Part shown: piece after piece, positions 54,897 to 64,000 of the stretch | How the letters are laid out: each line of letters starts with the position of its first letter | Numbering within the stretch: position 1 is the stretch's first letter | DNA from: Pleomorphomonas oryzae DSM 16300 | GTDB taxonomy: Bacteria; Pseudomonadota; Alphaproteobacteria; Rhizobiales; Pleomorphomonadaceae | Direction: 5' to 3' | DNA: 64,000 nt | Assembly: GCF_000422965.1 (NCBI RefSeq) | Contig: NZ_AUHB01000010.1 | Coordinates: forward strand, 119,915-183,914 | Translations under genes and position numbers: made by a program | Notes under the pieces: generated by a model | Told to the model about the DNA's origin: nothing | What the model saw: only the letters and a program-made list of their open reading frames with translations | Database searches by the model: none

Positions 54897-55667
54897 ATGA
54901 TCGTCCGTTCGCCCGTCCTCTCGGCCCTCCCCGGCATACGCCATGGCTGGTTCACCCGCGAGGGCGGCGTGTCGGGGGGGCTCTATGCCAGCCTCAACAC
55001 CGGCTACGGTTCCAACGACGAGCGGGCCAACGTCACGGAAAACCGCGGCCGCATCGCCGATGCCGTCGGCGTCCCCCGCAACAAGCTGGTCACCCTCTAT
55101 CAGGTGCACTCGCCCGACGTCGTGGTGGTCACCGAGCCCTGGGCCGTCGAAAACAATCCGGAAGCCGACTCCTTGGTAACCCGCGTTCCCGGCATTGCGC
55201 TCGGCACCAGCCACGCCGACTGCGGGCCGGTGCTGTTCGCCGACGCCGAGGCGCGGGTGATCGGCGCCGCTCATGCCGGCTGGAAAGGCGCCTTCACCGG
55301 CGTTTTGGAGGCGACCATCGACGCCATGGTCCAACTCGGCAGCCGGCGCGGCGACATCATGGCCAGCCTCGGTCCGACCATTTCCGCCGCCGCCTACGAG
55401 GTGGGGCCGGAATTCGTCGCCCGCTTCCGCGAGGCCGGCGAGGCGATCGATCGTTGGTTCGTACCGTCGAAGCGAGCGGGGCACGCCATGTTCGATCTGC
55501 CGGGCTACATCATCTTCCGGCTGGAGCGGGCTGGCATCCGCGCCACCAATTTGGGCCTGTGCACCTTCGGCGACGAGGCGCGCTTCTTCTCTTACCGCCG
55601 CATGACGCTGAACGGCGAGGCCGACTATGGCCGGCACCTGGCGGCCATCGCGCTCGAAGGGCCCTGA
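54897..55667 (+). CDS. pgeF: Peptidoglycan editing factor PgeF (laccase-domain, YfiH)
   Basis: 256 residues. The zinc/copper-site motifs are intact: YQVHSPDVV, TSHADCGPVLF and GAAHAGWKGAFTGVLEATI. It begins HGWFTREGGVSGGLYASLNTGYGS, as is standard. In E. coli PgeF removes peptidoglycan precursors with L-Ser in place of L-Ala; other members have multicopper-type or purine nucleoside phosphorylase activity. It follows midA by 133 bases and is probably in the same transcript. Confidence 0.92.
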   Translation: MIVRSPVLSALPGIRHGWFTREGGVSGGLYASLNTGYGSNDERANVTENRGRIADAVGVPRNKLVTLYQVHSPDVVVVTEPWAVENNPEADSLVTRVPGIALGTSHADCGPVLFADAEARVIGAAHAGWKGAFTGVLEATIDAMVQLGSRRGDIMASLGPTISAAAYEVGPEFVARFREAGEAIDRWFVPSKRAGHAMFDLPGYIIFRLERAGIRATNLGLCTFGDEARFFSYRRMTLNGEADYGRHLAAIALEGP

Positions 55668-55701
55668 TGCCGGTTGGGCCATTGCCCTCAACCAAGGGAT
55701 A

Positions 55702-55746
55702 GGCAACGCAAAAACGGTTTTCAGACGGACCGAAAAATGCTCTAAC
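55702..55746. repeat. Degenerate Rhizobiales-type intergenic element
   Basis: GCAAAAACGGTTTTCAG.. ..GAAAAATGCTCTAA resembles the AAAACCGGTTTT..GATGCTCT element family seen at 51384, but without a perfect stem. Low support. Confidence 0.35.
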
Positions 55747-55780
55747 GGCACACGGCTGTGATTTGCCGGGAGGCGGATGG

Positions 55781-56413
55781 ATGGGTTTCATGAGCGGAAC
55801 GAAGCGCACCGGATCAATCCGGATGTCGGGCGCCGTCCTGGCAATCGCCCTCGCCTCCGTGCTCACGGCCTGCCAGTCGACCGCGCCCGTTCGCCCGAAG
55901 CCGGCCGTCCTTGCCGGGCCGACGGTGCCGGCGCCGCCGGAGGCGACGCAGCCGTCCGTGCCGGCCGTGCCGGCCGCCATTGCCACGTTCTCCTTCGATC
56001 AGATCAAGGGCGTGCCGACCGACAAGCAGCAGGATTTGGCGAAAGCCATCGCTAAATACGCACAACAGCGCAACCTGCACCTCGTGCGCCGCATCGACAC
56101 CACGGCCACCTACCACGTTTGGGGATATCTCTCGGCCGTCGGCGGCGATGTTGGCACCAACGTGACCTATGTCTGGGACATCATCGATCAGAGCGGCAAC
56201 CGTGTGCTGCGCTTCTCCGGCGTCGAAATCGCCGGTGGCGTCAACGACGACCCATGGCAGGGCGTGTCCGGCGGTACCCTCGACACCGTCGCTGCTCGCA
56301 CCGTCGAGGACGTTTACGCCTGGATCAATCGCCTGCCACAGCCGTCGATGGCCGGGGCGCCGGCCGCTCAAGCCGGTGTCGGCGCGACCAAGCCGCCTGC
56401 CGGTACGCTTTAA
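55781..56413 (+). CDS. Lipoprotein of unknown function
   Basis: 210 residues. The lipobox is L-T-A-C (signal SGAVLAIALASVLTAC), so the protein is predicted to be processed by Lgt and Lsp. A short Pro-rich linker (VPAPPEATQPSVPAVPAA) leads to a domain with DQIKGVPTDKQQDLAKAIAKYA and VTYVWDIIDQSGNRVLRFSGVE. That resembles small periplasmic outer-membrane-anchored domains common in Rhizobiales. GGGAGG six bases before the ATG at 55781 favours this start over the TTG at 55763. Confidence 0.78.
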   Translation: MGFMSGTKRTGSIRMSGAVLAIALASVLTACQSTAPVRPKPAVLAGPTVPAPPEATQPSVPAVPAAIATFSFDQIKGVPTDKQQDLAKAIAKYAQQRNLHLVRRIDTTATYHVWGYLSAVGGDVGTNVTYVWDIIDQSGNRVLRFSGVEIAGGVNDDPWQGVSGGTLDTVAARTVEDVYAWINRLPQPSMAGAPAAQAGVGATKPPAGTL

Positions 56414-56578
56414 CCTTATAAGCCAGCGCATAACGTCGACGACATGGCAGCATTCGCGAGATCGCGTGTTTACGCGCCCCTGTCGCGCTGCTAAAAGGCG
56501 CGCGAAACCAGCCAGCCAGCCGGTCGCTGCCCCCTCCCTCACCTGGGGCGGCATGGTCTTTTCGCGAGGTCGACGTTC

Positions 56579-57511
<933 letters not shown>

Positions 57512-57553
57512 GGGATTGGGCGGCCAAAGGGCTGCCCGAGTTCGGTCAGATTT

Positions 57554-57590
57554 AACGCCATGGTTCGTTCTGCGGGCCATGGCGTTTCTG
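57554..57590 (+). terminator. Terminator between convergent prs and epimerase genes
   Basis: Perfect 10-bp stem AACGCCATGG / CCATGGCGTT with a 13-base loop, followed by TCTGTTTCT on the plus strand. It may act for both strands, but the minus side lacks a T run. Confidence 0.75.
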
Positions 57591-57598
57591 TTTCTGCA

Positions 57599-58807
57599 TC
57601 ACCCCTTGAGCCGTTCCAGCATCTCAAAGCAGGCGCGGCTGTTGTGATAGGGACATTTCCAGGGGCCGGCGAGACAGGCGTCGGCATCCTCGGCCGACGT
57701 ATAGGGCCGGCCGTCCGGCGTCAGCTTGGCGTGCCATTCGCCATGCGCGCGGTCAGCCACATGATCGCGGATAAAGGCCCAGACATCGCGCACCGCATCG
57801 CCGAACGCCGGATTTCCCGTCATATCCCAGGCATTCTGAAAGCCGACCAGCGCCTCGGCCTGCGGCCACCAATGCTTGTCGGCATCGATCAGCCGGCCGT
57901 CGCCGTGCGCTTCGTAATGAAGGCTGCCGTCGGCATCGCGCCCCTCCGCCAGCGTTCGCTCGGCCATCAGGATGGCAGCCGCCCTCGCCCTGGCGATCAG
58001 CGCCTCGTTGCCGAGCACCTCGGCCGCCTCGACAAGCAGCCAGCTGCCTTCGATATCATGGCCGTAGGAGATGTGATCGTTCAGCGACCGCCAGTCCATG
58101 TCGAAGAACAGCTTGAAATGGCCGGTCTGGCCGTCGACGACGCGGTCGAGTGTGACGGCGATAAGCTCGGCCTGCCGCGCTACCAGCGCCGGGTCGCGCC
58201 ATATGCGGAGCAGGTTGGTGTAGGCCTCCATGATATGGAGGTGGGTGTTCATCGACTTCGGGCTGTTGAGATCCTTGTCGGATAGCCGCATGTCGGAGAG
58301 CGGCCCCCAGGCACGGTCGAGCGCCTCGATATAGCCGCCGCGCTCGCGGTCGGCGGCGTGCTTCTCGATCAGCCGGAACAGATCGATCGCCAGCTTCAGG
58401 CTGTCGCGGTCGCCGGTGGCGCGGGCATATTCGGAAAAGGCGTAGATGGCAAAGGCCTGGGCGTAGATCTGCTTGCGGTCAGACACCGGATGCCCCTCGG
58501 CGTCGAGTAGCCAGTGGATTCCGCCATGCTCGCCGTCGAGGAAGCGTGTCCTGAGATAGTCGAAGGCCCAGTCGGCAGTGGCACGATAACTGGCGCCGAG
58601 CACCCGCGTTGCGGTGGCGAAGGTCCAGAGAATGCGGGCGTTGACGACCGAGGCGCGCGGCGCGCCTTTATCAACGATACCATTGCAGTCGGCAGCACCG
58701 AAAAACCCGCCCTGCGGATCGCGCATACGCCCGTGCCAGAACGGCAGGATATTGTCGGTCAGCTCGCGCAAAACCTCCGCCCGCCTGCCCTTGCCGTCCG
58801 TCGCCAT
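57599..58807 (-). CDS. AGE family epimerase/isomerase (cellobiose 2-epimerase-like)
   Basis: 402 residues, an (alpha/alpha)6 barrel. Family motifs with catalytic histidines: NTHLHIMEAYTNLLRIW, SYGHDIEGSWLLVEAAEVLG, DKHWWPQAEALVGFQNAW and the C-terminal GPWKCPYHNSRACFEMLERL. The two His in GHDIEG and WW-type segments and the final KCPYHN group favour cellobiose or mannose 2-epimerase over N-acyl-glucosamine 2-epimerase. It interconverts glucose/mannose at a reducing end. It stands alone, convergent with prs; no sugar transporter flanks it. Confidence 0.85.
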   Translation of the reverse strand: MATDGKGRRAEVLRELTDNILPFWHGRMRDPQGGFFGAADCNGIVDKGAPRASVVNARILWTFATATRVLGASYRATADWAFDYLRTRFLDGEHGGIHWLLDAEGHPVSDRKQIYAQAFAIYAFSEYARATGDRDSLKLAIDLFRLIEKHAADRERGGYIEALDRAWGPLSDMRLSDKDLNSPKSMNTHLHIMEAYTNLLRIWRDPALVARQAELIAVTLDRVVDGQTGHFKLFFDMDWRSLNDHISYGHDIEGSWLLVEAAEVLGNEALIARARAAAILMAERTLAEGRDADGSLHYEAHGDGRLIDADKHWWPQAEALVGFQNAWDMTGNPAFGDAVRDVWAFIRDHVADRAHGEWHAKLTPDGRPYTSAEDADACLAGPWKCPYHNSRACFEMLERLKG

Positions 58808-58910
58808 GGCCTTCCGCTCCTGTCCGGCCGGACGCGAAGGCCCGGCCCGGTCTTCCTAAACGTTTTCATCAGGAATTCCAGACCGAAGAAATTCGAAGCG
58901 CCGGCGCGCA

Positions 58911-59468
58911 TCAGAGCGTGGAGCGCCGCGCGAGGTCAGCCATCGAATGAGCGATCGTTCTGCCCAGGGAGGCCTGGAACATCGCATAGTTCTTCTTGGC
59001 CTGCTGATAGCTCGCCGCCGAACTGACGAGTGTTATCAGAAAATGGCTATTGGAGCCGGCCGGCATATGTGCGGATAGATGGCCGCTATGGAAAAAATCG
59101 GCGGTAAACCCTGGAGCGGGCAACGGTCGCCAATGGGTCGGTCGGCCCTTCTTGTCGATCGCATTCGGATATTCGCACGTTTCGTAACTGCCGGCATTTT
59201 TGCAGGTGATGGGCAGGCGAGGTTCTTTTTGCTTCGCGCGAATATCGGCTTTGGTCGGGGCCGGCAGATCATGAAAGTGGAAGCTAACGATCGAATCTTT
59301 GCCGCAGATCTTGGGTGAGACACAGTAATAAAAAACGGTTTCCGTTTCCGCCACCTTGGTTACCCAGCCTGGAAATATGGGCGATGGCACGGGCTGGTCC
59401 TCGGCGGCAGCGGGGAAGGCGGCGGCTGACAGACAGGCAAACGCGACGGCGGCGGCAAAGGATCTCAT
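58911..59468 (-). CDS. Secreted protein of unknown family
   Basis: 185 residues; not recognised. A signal peptide (MRSFAAAVAFACLSAAAFPAAAE) precedes a domain with four cysteines (YYCVSPKICGKD, TCKNAGSYETCEYP). It has aromatic/His-rich parts (SFHFHDLPAPTK, ADFFHSGHLSAHM). The cysteine layout loosely resembles IalB-type periplasmic proteins, but the fit is weak. The ATG at 59468 is chosen because it starts the signal peptide; a TTG at 59495 would add nine residues. Confidence 0.6.
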   Translation of the reverse strand: MRSFAAAVAFACLSAAAFPAAAEDQPVPSPIFPGWVTKVAETETVFYYCVSPKICGKDSIVSFHFHDLPAPTKADIRAKQKEPRLPITCKNAGSYETCEYPNAIDKKGRPTHWRPLPAPGFTADFFHSGHLSAHMPAGSNSHFLITLVSSAASYQQAKKNYAMFQASLGRTIAHSMADLARRSTL

Positions 59469-59593
59469 ATCGGCACCATGCAGCAACACTTTCAACGAGA
59501 TGTTTGTAACCGGAAGTAGTGGGAAGAATCCATCCTCGCCCTTCGACTGATCCCATCCTTCCTATGCGCTTCGCCCGGAAAATCCCGCATTCC

Positions 59594-59622
59594 CTTGCCT
59601 TCCCCGGCCGTTTCCGCTATAG
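59594..59622 (+). promoter_or_regulatory. Predicted promoter of rplY
   Basis: CTTGCC (59594-59599) and CTATAG (59617-59622) are separated by 17 bases, matching alphaproteobacterial sigma-70 promoters, about 100 bases upstream of the start. Confidence 0.5.
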
Positions 59623-59719
59623 CGCCCGCATCCGCGCCGACCCCCCTGGAGGGAGCGTCGGATCGGTGTCGGCCGCGTGGCCGCCGCCGCCAGTACTCCG
59701 AATTAGAAAGCACGAGAAA

Positions 59720-60352
59720 ATGGCTCAGACCTACGAGCTCATCGCCTCGCCGCGCGACCGGGTGGGAAAGGGGTCCGCCCGTGCCCTGCGCCTCGAAGGC
59801 AAGACGCCCGCCGTCGTTTATGGCGACAAGCAGCCGCCGCTGGCGATCGCTGTCGATACCAAGGAAACCTTCCTCAAGCTGCACGCCGGCGGCTTCATGA
59901 CCCACGTCGTCACCCTCAAGGTTGACGGCAAGGAGATCAAGGCTCTGCCGCGCGACTACCAGCTCGACCCGGTGACCGACACCCTCGTCCATGTCGACTT
60001 CATCCGCGTCTCCGACACCACCAAGGTGTCTGTCAACGTGCCGGTGCACTTCGTCGGCCAGGACAAGTCGGTCGGCATCAAGCGTGGTGGCGTTCTGAAC
60101 ATCACCGCCCACGAAGTGGCGCTGCTGGTTTCCGCCAACAACATTCCCGAGCACCTGACCGTCGATATCGGCGCGCTCAACATCGGCGATTCCGTGCACA
60201 TCTCCGGCGTGACGCTGCCGGAAGGCGCGACGCTGATCGGTCATGACGACTTCTCCGTCGCCGCGATCGTCGGCTCGGCGGCCGGTACCTCGGAAGAGAC
60301 CGCTGCTCCGGCCGAGGCCGAGGCTGCTGCTGCGCCGGCCCCCAAGGCCTGA
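59720..60352 (+). CDS. rplY: Large ribosomal subunit protein bL25 (general stress protein Ctc type)
   Basis: 210 residues, the long TL5/Ctc form. The N-terminal L25 domain (1-95) binds 5S r[32 protein letters not shown]. The C-terminal beta domain follows ([21 protein letters not shown]..), then an Ala/Glu-rich tail. The start is the ATG at 59720. A hairpin at 60379 separates it from pth. Confidence 0.95.
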   Translation: MAQTYELIASPRDRVGKGSARALRLEGKTPAVVYGDKQPPLAIAVDTKETFLKLHAGGFMTHVVTLKVDGKEIKALPRDYQLDPVTDTLVHVDFIRVSDTTKVSVNVPVHFVGQDKSVGIKRGGVLNITAHEVALLVSANNIPEHLTVDIGALNIGDSVHISGVTLPEGATLIGHDDFSVAAIVGSAAGTSEETAAPAEAEAAAAPAPKA

Positions 60353-60378
60353 TTGCTTCGGTCTTAAGCCTGACATTC

Positions 60379-60412
60379 GGGGTTCCGGTCGCGAGGTCGG
60401 AACCCCTGATCT
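60379..60412 (+). terminator. Hairpin between rplY and pth (partial terminator)
   Basis: Stem GGGGTTCCG / CGGAACCCC, then TGATCTTTT. It probably reduces but does not abolish read-through, since pth starts only 16 bases later. Confidence 0.6.
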
Positions 60413-60427
60413 TTTCGGGAGAGGCGC

Positions 60428-61132
60428 GTGCTCATTCTAGTCGGTCTCGGCAATCCCGGCGCCAAATACGCGTCGAACCGCCACAACATCGGCTTCATGG
60501 CGGCCGACGTCATCCACACGCGCCACCGTTTTCCCGCCTGGCGGAAGAATTTCCAGGCCGAGGTGTCGGAAGGCACCATCGACGGCGAACGCGTTTTGCT
60601 GATGAAGCCGCAGACCTATATGAACGAGAGCGGCCGTTCAGTCGGCGAGGCCATGCGCTTCCTGAAGCTCGCGCCGTCCGACGTCGTGATCATCCATGAC
60701 GAACTCGACCTGCCGCCCGGCAAGCTCCGGATGAAGGTGGGCGGCGGCCATGGCGGCCACAACGGCCTGCGCTCCATCACCGCGCAGATCACCGACGCCT
60801 ACCGCCGCATGCGGCTCGGCATCGGCCACCCCGGTGATAAGGCGCTCGTCCACGCCCACGTGCTCTCCGACTTCGCCAAGGCCGATCGCGACTGGCTGGT
60901 GAAGCTGCTCGACGCCATCGCCGATAATGCCGGCGAGTTGGTGAAAGGCGCCGACGCCACCTTCGCCAACCGCGTCCACGCCATCACCGAGCCAAAGCCG
61001 GACCGCAAGCCGAAGCCTGAGGCAAAGACAGAGGCGGCCGCACCGGTTGCCACCGCCCCCGCCGAGCCGCCGCCGAAGAACGCCATGGCGGCGGTGCTCC
61101 GCAGCCTGCTGGCCCAGAAGGACAGACGCTAG
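60428..61132 (+). CDS. pth: Peptidyl-tRNA hydrolase
   Basis: 234 residues with a GTG start (GGGAGAGG upstream). The catalytic His19 is in NRHNIGF, and the family motifs [38 protein letters not shown] are intact. The last 45 residues are a Lys/Pro/Ala-rich extension ([20 protein letters not shown]) not needed for catalysis. It rescues peptidyl-tRNAs that drop off the ribosome. The neighbouring rplY and ychF fit a translation-related block. Confidence 0.95.
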   Translation: MLILVGLGNPGAKYASNRHNIGFMAADVIHTRHRFPAWRKNFQAEVSEGTIDGERVLLMKPQTYMNESGRSVGEAMRFLKLAPSDVVIIHDELDLPPGKLRMKVGGGHGGHNGLRSITAQITDAYRRMRLGIGHPGDKALVHAHVLSDFAKADRDWLVKLLDAIADNAGELVKGADATFANRVHAITEPKPDRKPKPEAKTEAAAPVATAPAEPPPKNAMAAVLRSLLAQKDRR

Positions 61133-61164
61133 GCCAGACGCTGGCCAGCCATCCGGACATTTTC

Positions 61165-61193
61165 CTTGACGGGCAGCGGCGCGCTTCCCTAAC
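61165..61193 (+). promoter_or_regulatory. Possible promoter of ychF
   Basis: CTTGAC (61165-61170) and CCTAAC (61188-61193) with 17-base spacing, 41 bases before the ATG. The -10 is weak. Confidence 0.35.
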
Positions 61194-61234
61194 ACCACGC
61201 CAGACTTCACGCCTTTTACGAAAGCCTGATCACC

Positions 61235-62329
61235 ATGGGTTTCAAGTGCGGCATCGTCGGCCTGCCCAACGTCGGCAAGTCCACGCTCTTCAACGCGCTC
61301 ACCAAGACCGCGGCCGCCCAGGCGGCAAACTATCCCTTCTGCACCATCGAGCCGAACACCGGCGAGGTGGCGGTTCCCGACCCGCGCCTCACGGTGCTGG
61401 CCGAGAAGGGCAAGTCGGCGCAGATCGTGCCGACCCGCATCACCTTCGTCGACATCGCCGGCCTGGTGCGCGGCGCCTCCAAGGGCGAAGGCCTCGGCAA
61501 CCAGTTCCTCGGCAACATCCGCGAGGTGGACGCCATCGTCCACGTGCTGCGTTGCTTCGAGGACAATGACATCACCCACGTCGAGGGCCGCATCGATCCG
61601 GTCAGCGACGCCGAGACGGTGGAAACCGAGCTGATGCTCTCCGACCTCGACAGCCTTGAGCGTCGCGTGGTGCCGCTGAGGAAGCGCGCCCAGGGCGGCG
61701 ACAAGGACATCAAGGAGCAGGTCGAGCTGATGGACCTCGCCCTCGAGGTACTGCGCGACGGCCGCCCGGCCCGCACCGCATCCATCCCCAAGGGCTCGGA
61801 AGCCGCCTTCAACGCACTCAACCTCCTGACCTCCAAGCCCGTGCTCTACGTCTGCAACGTCGAGGAAGCGGCGGCCGCCAGCGGCAACAGCCAGTCGGCG
61901 CGCGTCTTCGAGATGGCCGAGAAGCTGGGTGCCAGGGCCGTGGTCATTTCGGCGGCCATCGAGGCCGAGGTCGCCCAGCTCGACGATGCCGAGCAGAAGG
62001 AATTCCTGGAGACGCTCGGTCTCGAGGAGCCGGGCCTCGACCGGCTGATCCGCGCCGGCTACGACCTGCTCGGCCTGATCACCTATTTCACAGTCGGCCC
62101 GAAGGAGACGCGGGCCTGGACCATCGTCAAGGGCACCAAGGCCCCCCAGGCCGCCGGCGTCATCCACACCGATTTCGAGCGTGGCTTCATCCGCGCCCAG
62201 ACCATCGCCTATGAGGATTACATCGCCTATGGCGAGGTGAAGGCGAAGGAACTGGGCAAGGCCCGCGACGAAGGCAAGGAGTATGTCGTCGCCGACGGTG
62301 ACGTCATGCTGTTCAAGTTCAATACCTGA
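61235..62329 (+). CDS. ychF: Redox-regulated ATPase YchF (OLA1 family)
   Basis: 364 residues. P-loop GLPNVGKST (9-17), switch region FVDIAGLVRGASKGEGLGNQFL, and NVEE at the G4 position that gives YchF its ATP preference. A coiled-coil insertion follows, then the TGS domain (LITYFTVGPKETRAWTI) and the usual C terminus DGDVMLFKFNT. It binds ribosomes and affects oxidative stress responses. Followed by a hairpin at 62350. Confidence 0.95.
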   Translation: MGFKCGIVGLPNVGKSTLFNALTKTAAAQAANYPFCTIEPNTGEVAVPDPRLTVLAEKGKSAQIVPTRITFVDIAGLVRGASKGEGLGNQFLGNIREVDAIVHVLRCFEDNDITHVEGRIDPVSDAETVETELMLSDLDSLERRVVPLRKRAQGGDKDIKEQVELMDLALEVLRDGRPARTASIPKGSEAAFNALNLLTSKPVLYVCNVEEAAAASGNSQSARVFEMAEKLGARAVVISAAIEAEVAQLDDAEQKEFLETLGLEEPGLDRLIRAGYDLLGLITYFTVGPKETRAWTIVKGTKAPQAAGVIHTDFERGFIRAQTIAYEDYIAYGEVKAKELGKARDEGKEYVVADGDVMLFKFNT

Positions 62330-62349
62330 TACGATTTTCGCCACATTTT

Positions 62350-62388
62350 CGACGCCGCCGCGGAACTTTCGTGGCGGCGTCGGCGTTT
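62350..62388 (+). terminator. Hairpin after ychF
   Basis: Ten-base arms CGACGCCGCC / GGCGGCGTCG with a 13-base loop, then GCGTTTCT; a moderate terminator. Confidence 0.55.
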
Positions 62389-62556
62389 CTATTGATGGTT
62401 CCCTTTGTGCATTTCCGATTGGAACAGTCCGTTTACCAATTGTTTACCGCGATGAACGCGAGATGAACGATGGGTTCGGCACCTGTTCAAGCCGGCGGTA
62501 ATACGGTGACATCATGGCGCGGAAGGGATCGCGCCACACGAGAACGGCAGCATGCC

Positions 62557-62730
62557 ATGGCCCGCAAGACCAAACTTCTGAGCTGGATCGCCGCCGCACT
62601 GGTGGCGCTGACCACCGTGGTCGCCGCCCGCACCCTGCCCGATCGCATCTGGCCGGGCAATTTCTCCGTCACGGTCGAGATTTCCGGAACGGCGGGCGCC
62701 GGTGTCGCCACCAGCTGGCAGGCACCATAA
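62557..62730 (+). CDS. Small hypothetical protein with one hydrophobic segment
   Basis: 57 residues beginning MARKTKLLSWIAAALVALTT, a basic start followed by one membrane helix or signal peptide, then VAARTLPDRIWPGNFSVTVEISG. No family recognised; the ribosome site is weak (GAGAAC 15 bases upstream). It lies between ychF and the convergent flagellar operon. Codon usage resembles real genes, hence it is listed with caution. Confidence 0.4.
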   Translation: MARKTKLLSWIAAALVALTTVVAARTLPDRIWPGNFSVTVEISGTAGAGVATSWQAP

Positions 62731-62731
62731 G

Positions 62732-62761
62732 AAAACGGCGGGCACGCTTGGCATGCCCGCC
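62732..62761 (-). terminator. Terminator of the fliI-fliJ operon
   Basis: On the minus strand, stem GGCGGGCA / TGCCCGCC (9-base loop) followed by GTTTTC, 50 bases after the fliJ stop. Confidence 0.75.
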
Positions 62762-62810
62762 CGAAATCGATCCGGAGCGATGAAAGACAAAAGGACGCCG
62801 GCTGGGAAGA

Positions 62811-63224
62811 TCAACTGGCGTGATAGGAGCGGCGGCCCGCCACTTCGTCGAGCGCGTCCTGCTCGGCCATGTCCTGAGCGGTCTTCTCGCGCATCTGATC
62901 GCGCTCTTCCAGAAGCTCGATCTTCTTCATCTCCTCCACCGCCTCGCTGAGCGCTGCCTGCGCCGCGTCGAGCTGTCCCCTGAGATCGTTGGCCGATCCC
63001 ATGAGATTGTCGCGACGGGTCATCGCCGCCTTGGCGAAGGTCGGATAGGCGAAGTGCGTGATGTCGGTAATGCCGCTGCGCTTCTGCTCAGCCAGAATCT
63101 GCTCGTCGAGCTCGGAAGCCATGCGCTCGAACTCGGCAATCATCATTTCGATCTGCATCACCTGCCGACGCTTCTCGTCGACCTGAAACCGCTTGAGTCG
63201 GATGAGACTGTTGCGAGATTTCAT
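62811..63224 (-). CDS. fliJ: Flagellar export protein FliJ
   Basis: 137 residues, nearly all heptad coiled coil (IRLKRFQVDEKRRQVMQIEMMIAEFERMASELDEQI). The family mark L-x-x-L-x-R-F-x-V-D-E-x-R-R is at the N terminus. FliJ is the stalk-like partner of the FliI ATPase in the flagellar type III export apparatus. It follows fliI by six bases. Confidence 0.88.
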   Translation of the reverse strand: MKSRNSLIRLKRFQVDEKRRQVMQIEMMIAEFERMASELDEQILAEQKRSGITDITHFAYPTFAKAAMTRRDNLMGSANDLRGQLDAAQAALSEAVEEMKKIELLEERDQMREKTAQDMAEQDALDEVAGRRSYHAS

Positions 63225-63230
63225 TTCAAA

Positions 63231-64000
63231 TTACTCCCCGGAATGCGTGTATCGTAAACCGACAGTGCTTTCCAAAAGGTGAGCAAGATCGCGGTAACCG
63301 TCATGACGACGGGTGCATTCGTCTTTTCCCTGGGTCAAAAAGGCTTCGAGCGGGCCGGAAACGTCGATCGACTGGTCGACTTCCGGGTTGCTGCCGCGCC
63401 GGTAGGCGCCGAGGCGGATCAGTTCCTCCATATCGGCAAAGGTGGCCATCAGTCGCTTGGCATCGCGAATCATCGGCCGGATCTCCTCCTCGACGCAGCC
63501 CGGCATGGTGCGCGACACTGTTTTCAATACGTTGACCGCTGGATAGCGCCCACGCTCGGCGATGGCGCGCTCCATGACGATATGGCCGTCGAGGATGCCA
63601 CGCACCGCGTCGGCCACTGGTTCGTTGTGGTTGTCGCCGTCGACCAGCACGGTGAACAGGCCGGTAATGGTGCCGCCGCCCACCGGTCCTGGGCCGGCAC
63701 GTTCCAACAAACGCGGCAGCTCGGCGAACACCGTCGGCGTATATCCTTTAGACGTAGGTGGTTCTCCGGCCGACAGACCGATCTCACGCTGGGCCATGGC
63801 AAAACGCGTCACCGAGTCCATCAGGCAGAGCACGTCCTGCCCCTCGTCGCGAAAATGCTCGGCGATGGTCAGCGTCATATAGGCGGCCTGCCGCCGCATC
63901 AGCGCCGTCTCGTCGGAAGTTGCCACAACCACCACCGAACGAGCGAGGCCCTCCTCGCCGAGGTCGTCCTCGATGAACTCCTGCACCTCGCGGCCGCGCT
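63231..64000 (-). CDS. fliI: Flagellum-specific ATPase FliI, N-terminal part outside window
   Basis: The C-terminal 256 residues or so, in frame to the window edge. The read-in is [10 protein letters not shown], followed by [26 protein letters not shown] (Walker B and catalytic region), ARGRYPA-like [21 protein letters not shown] and the usual C-terminal helical domain. It is homologous to F1-beta/SctN, the hexameric ATPase unfolding flagellar export substrates. The Walker A motif lies outside the window. Confidence 0.93.
   Translation of the reverse strand, partial: RGREVQEFIEDDLGEEGLARSVVVVATSDETALMRRQAAYMTLTIAEHFRDEGQDVLCLMDSVTRFAMAQREIGLSAGEPPTSKGYTPTVFAELPRLLERAGPGPVGGGTITGLFTVLVDGDNHNEPVADAVRGILDGHIVMERAIAERGRYPAVNVLKTVSRTMPGCVEEEIRPMIRDAKRLMATFADMEELIRLGAYRRGSNPEVDQSIDVSGPLEAFLTQGKDECTRRHDGYRDLAHLLESTVGLRYTHSGE

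Noticed and set aside
60638-62344. 568-codon minus-strand frame opposite pth and ychF
   Set aside because: Shadow; low-complexity Gly/Asp/Arg/Val composition and no start signal.

Overview
The window is 64 kb of high-GC DNA (low-to-mid sixties percent by eye) with dense, operon-rich coding. Everything fits an alphaproteobacterium of the Hyphomicrobiales (Rhizobiales). The evidence is a GguA/GguB-type monosaccharide ABC transporter, a DUF1127 protein, DUF1176 and Omp25/31-like envelope proteins, a UvrB with a long N-terminal extension, the blocks lgt-midA-pgeF, prs, rplY-pth-ychF and pgsA-moaD-moaE, and Rhizobiales-style intergenic hairpin repeats. Genus is not decidable by reading. No rRNA, tRNA, CRISPR, prophage or insertion-sequence transposase was seen.

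Layout. 1-2.4 kb: end of a sugar ABC ATPase gene plus its permease. 2.5-4 kb: DUF1127 protein and a LysR regulator. 4.1-8.8 kb: a single-module membrane NRPS of the Pls/PosA (poly-amino-acid synthetase) type, overlapping its own phosphopantetheinyl transferase; this is the most unusual locus. 8.9-15.2 kb: csaA-proC, a small outer-membrane beta-barrel, a GST, a quinone-oxidoreductase-like protein, a DUF1176 protein and a LacI regulator. 15.2-22 kb: a LacI-controlled carbohydrate operon (binding protein, two permeases, ATPase, GH31 glycosidase). 22-28 kb: DMT exporter, RNase T2 with a small secreted partner, VOC protein, a DedA-PAP2-LssY fusion and an Acg-type nitroreductase. 28.3-32.5 kb: chemoreceptor, tandem-REC protein and HD-GYP protein. 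33-38.5 kb: rlmJ, two secreted SH3b proteins, uvrB. 38.7-45.5 kb: mixed accessory genes ending in an AbrB/VapC toxin-antitoxin pair.

45.5-64 kb is mostly core genome: moaE, moaD and pgsA, then an accessory efflux block, then uvrC, ybjN, ubiK, lgt, midA, pgeF, a lipoprotein, prs, an AGE epimerase, a secreted unknown, rplY, pth, ychF and the end of a flagellar fliI-fliJ operon.

Genes that work together: (i) the NRPS and the PPTase that should activate its carrier domain; (ii) the LacI/ABC/GH31 cluster for uptake and hydrolysis of an alpha-glycoside; (iii) HD-GYP plus tandem REC, next to a chemoreceptor; (iv) lgt-midA-pgeF; (v) TetR with its SMR pump. The most striking non-coding signal is a head-to-head pair of bulged hairpins at 15211-15381. 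The two copies differ at six stem positions and every change is compensated on the other arm.
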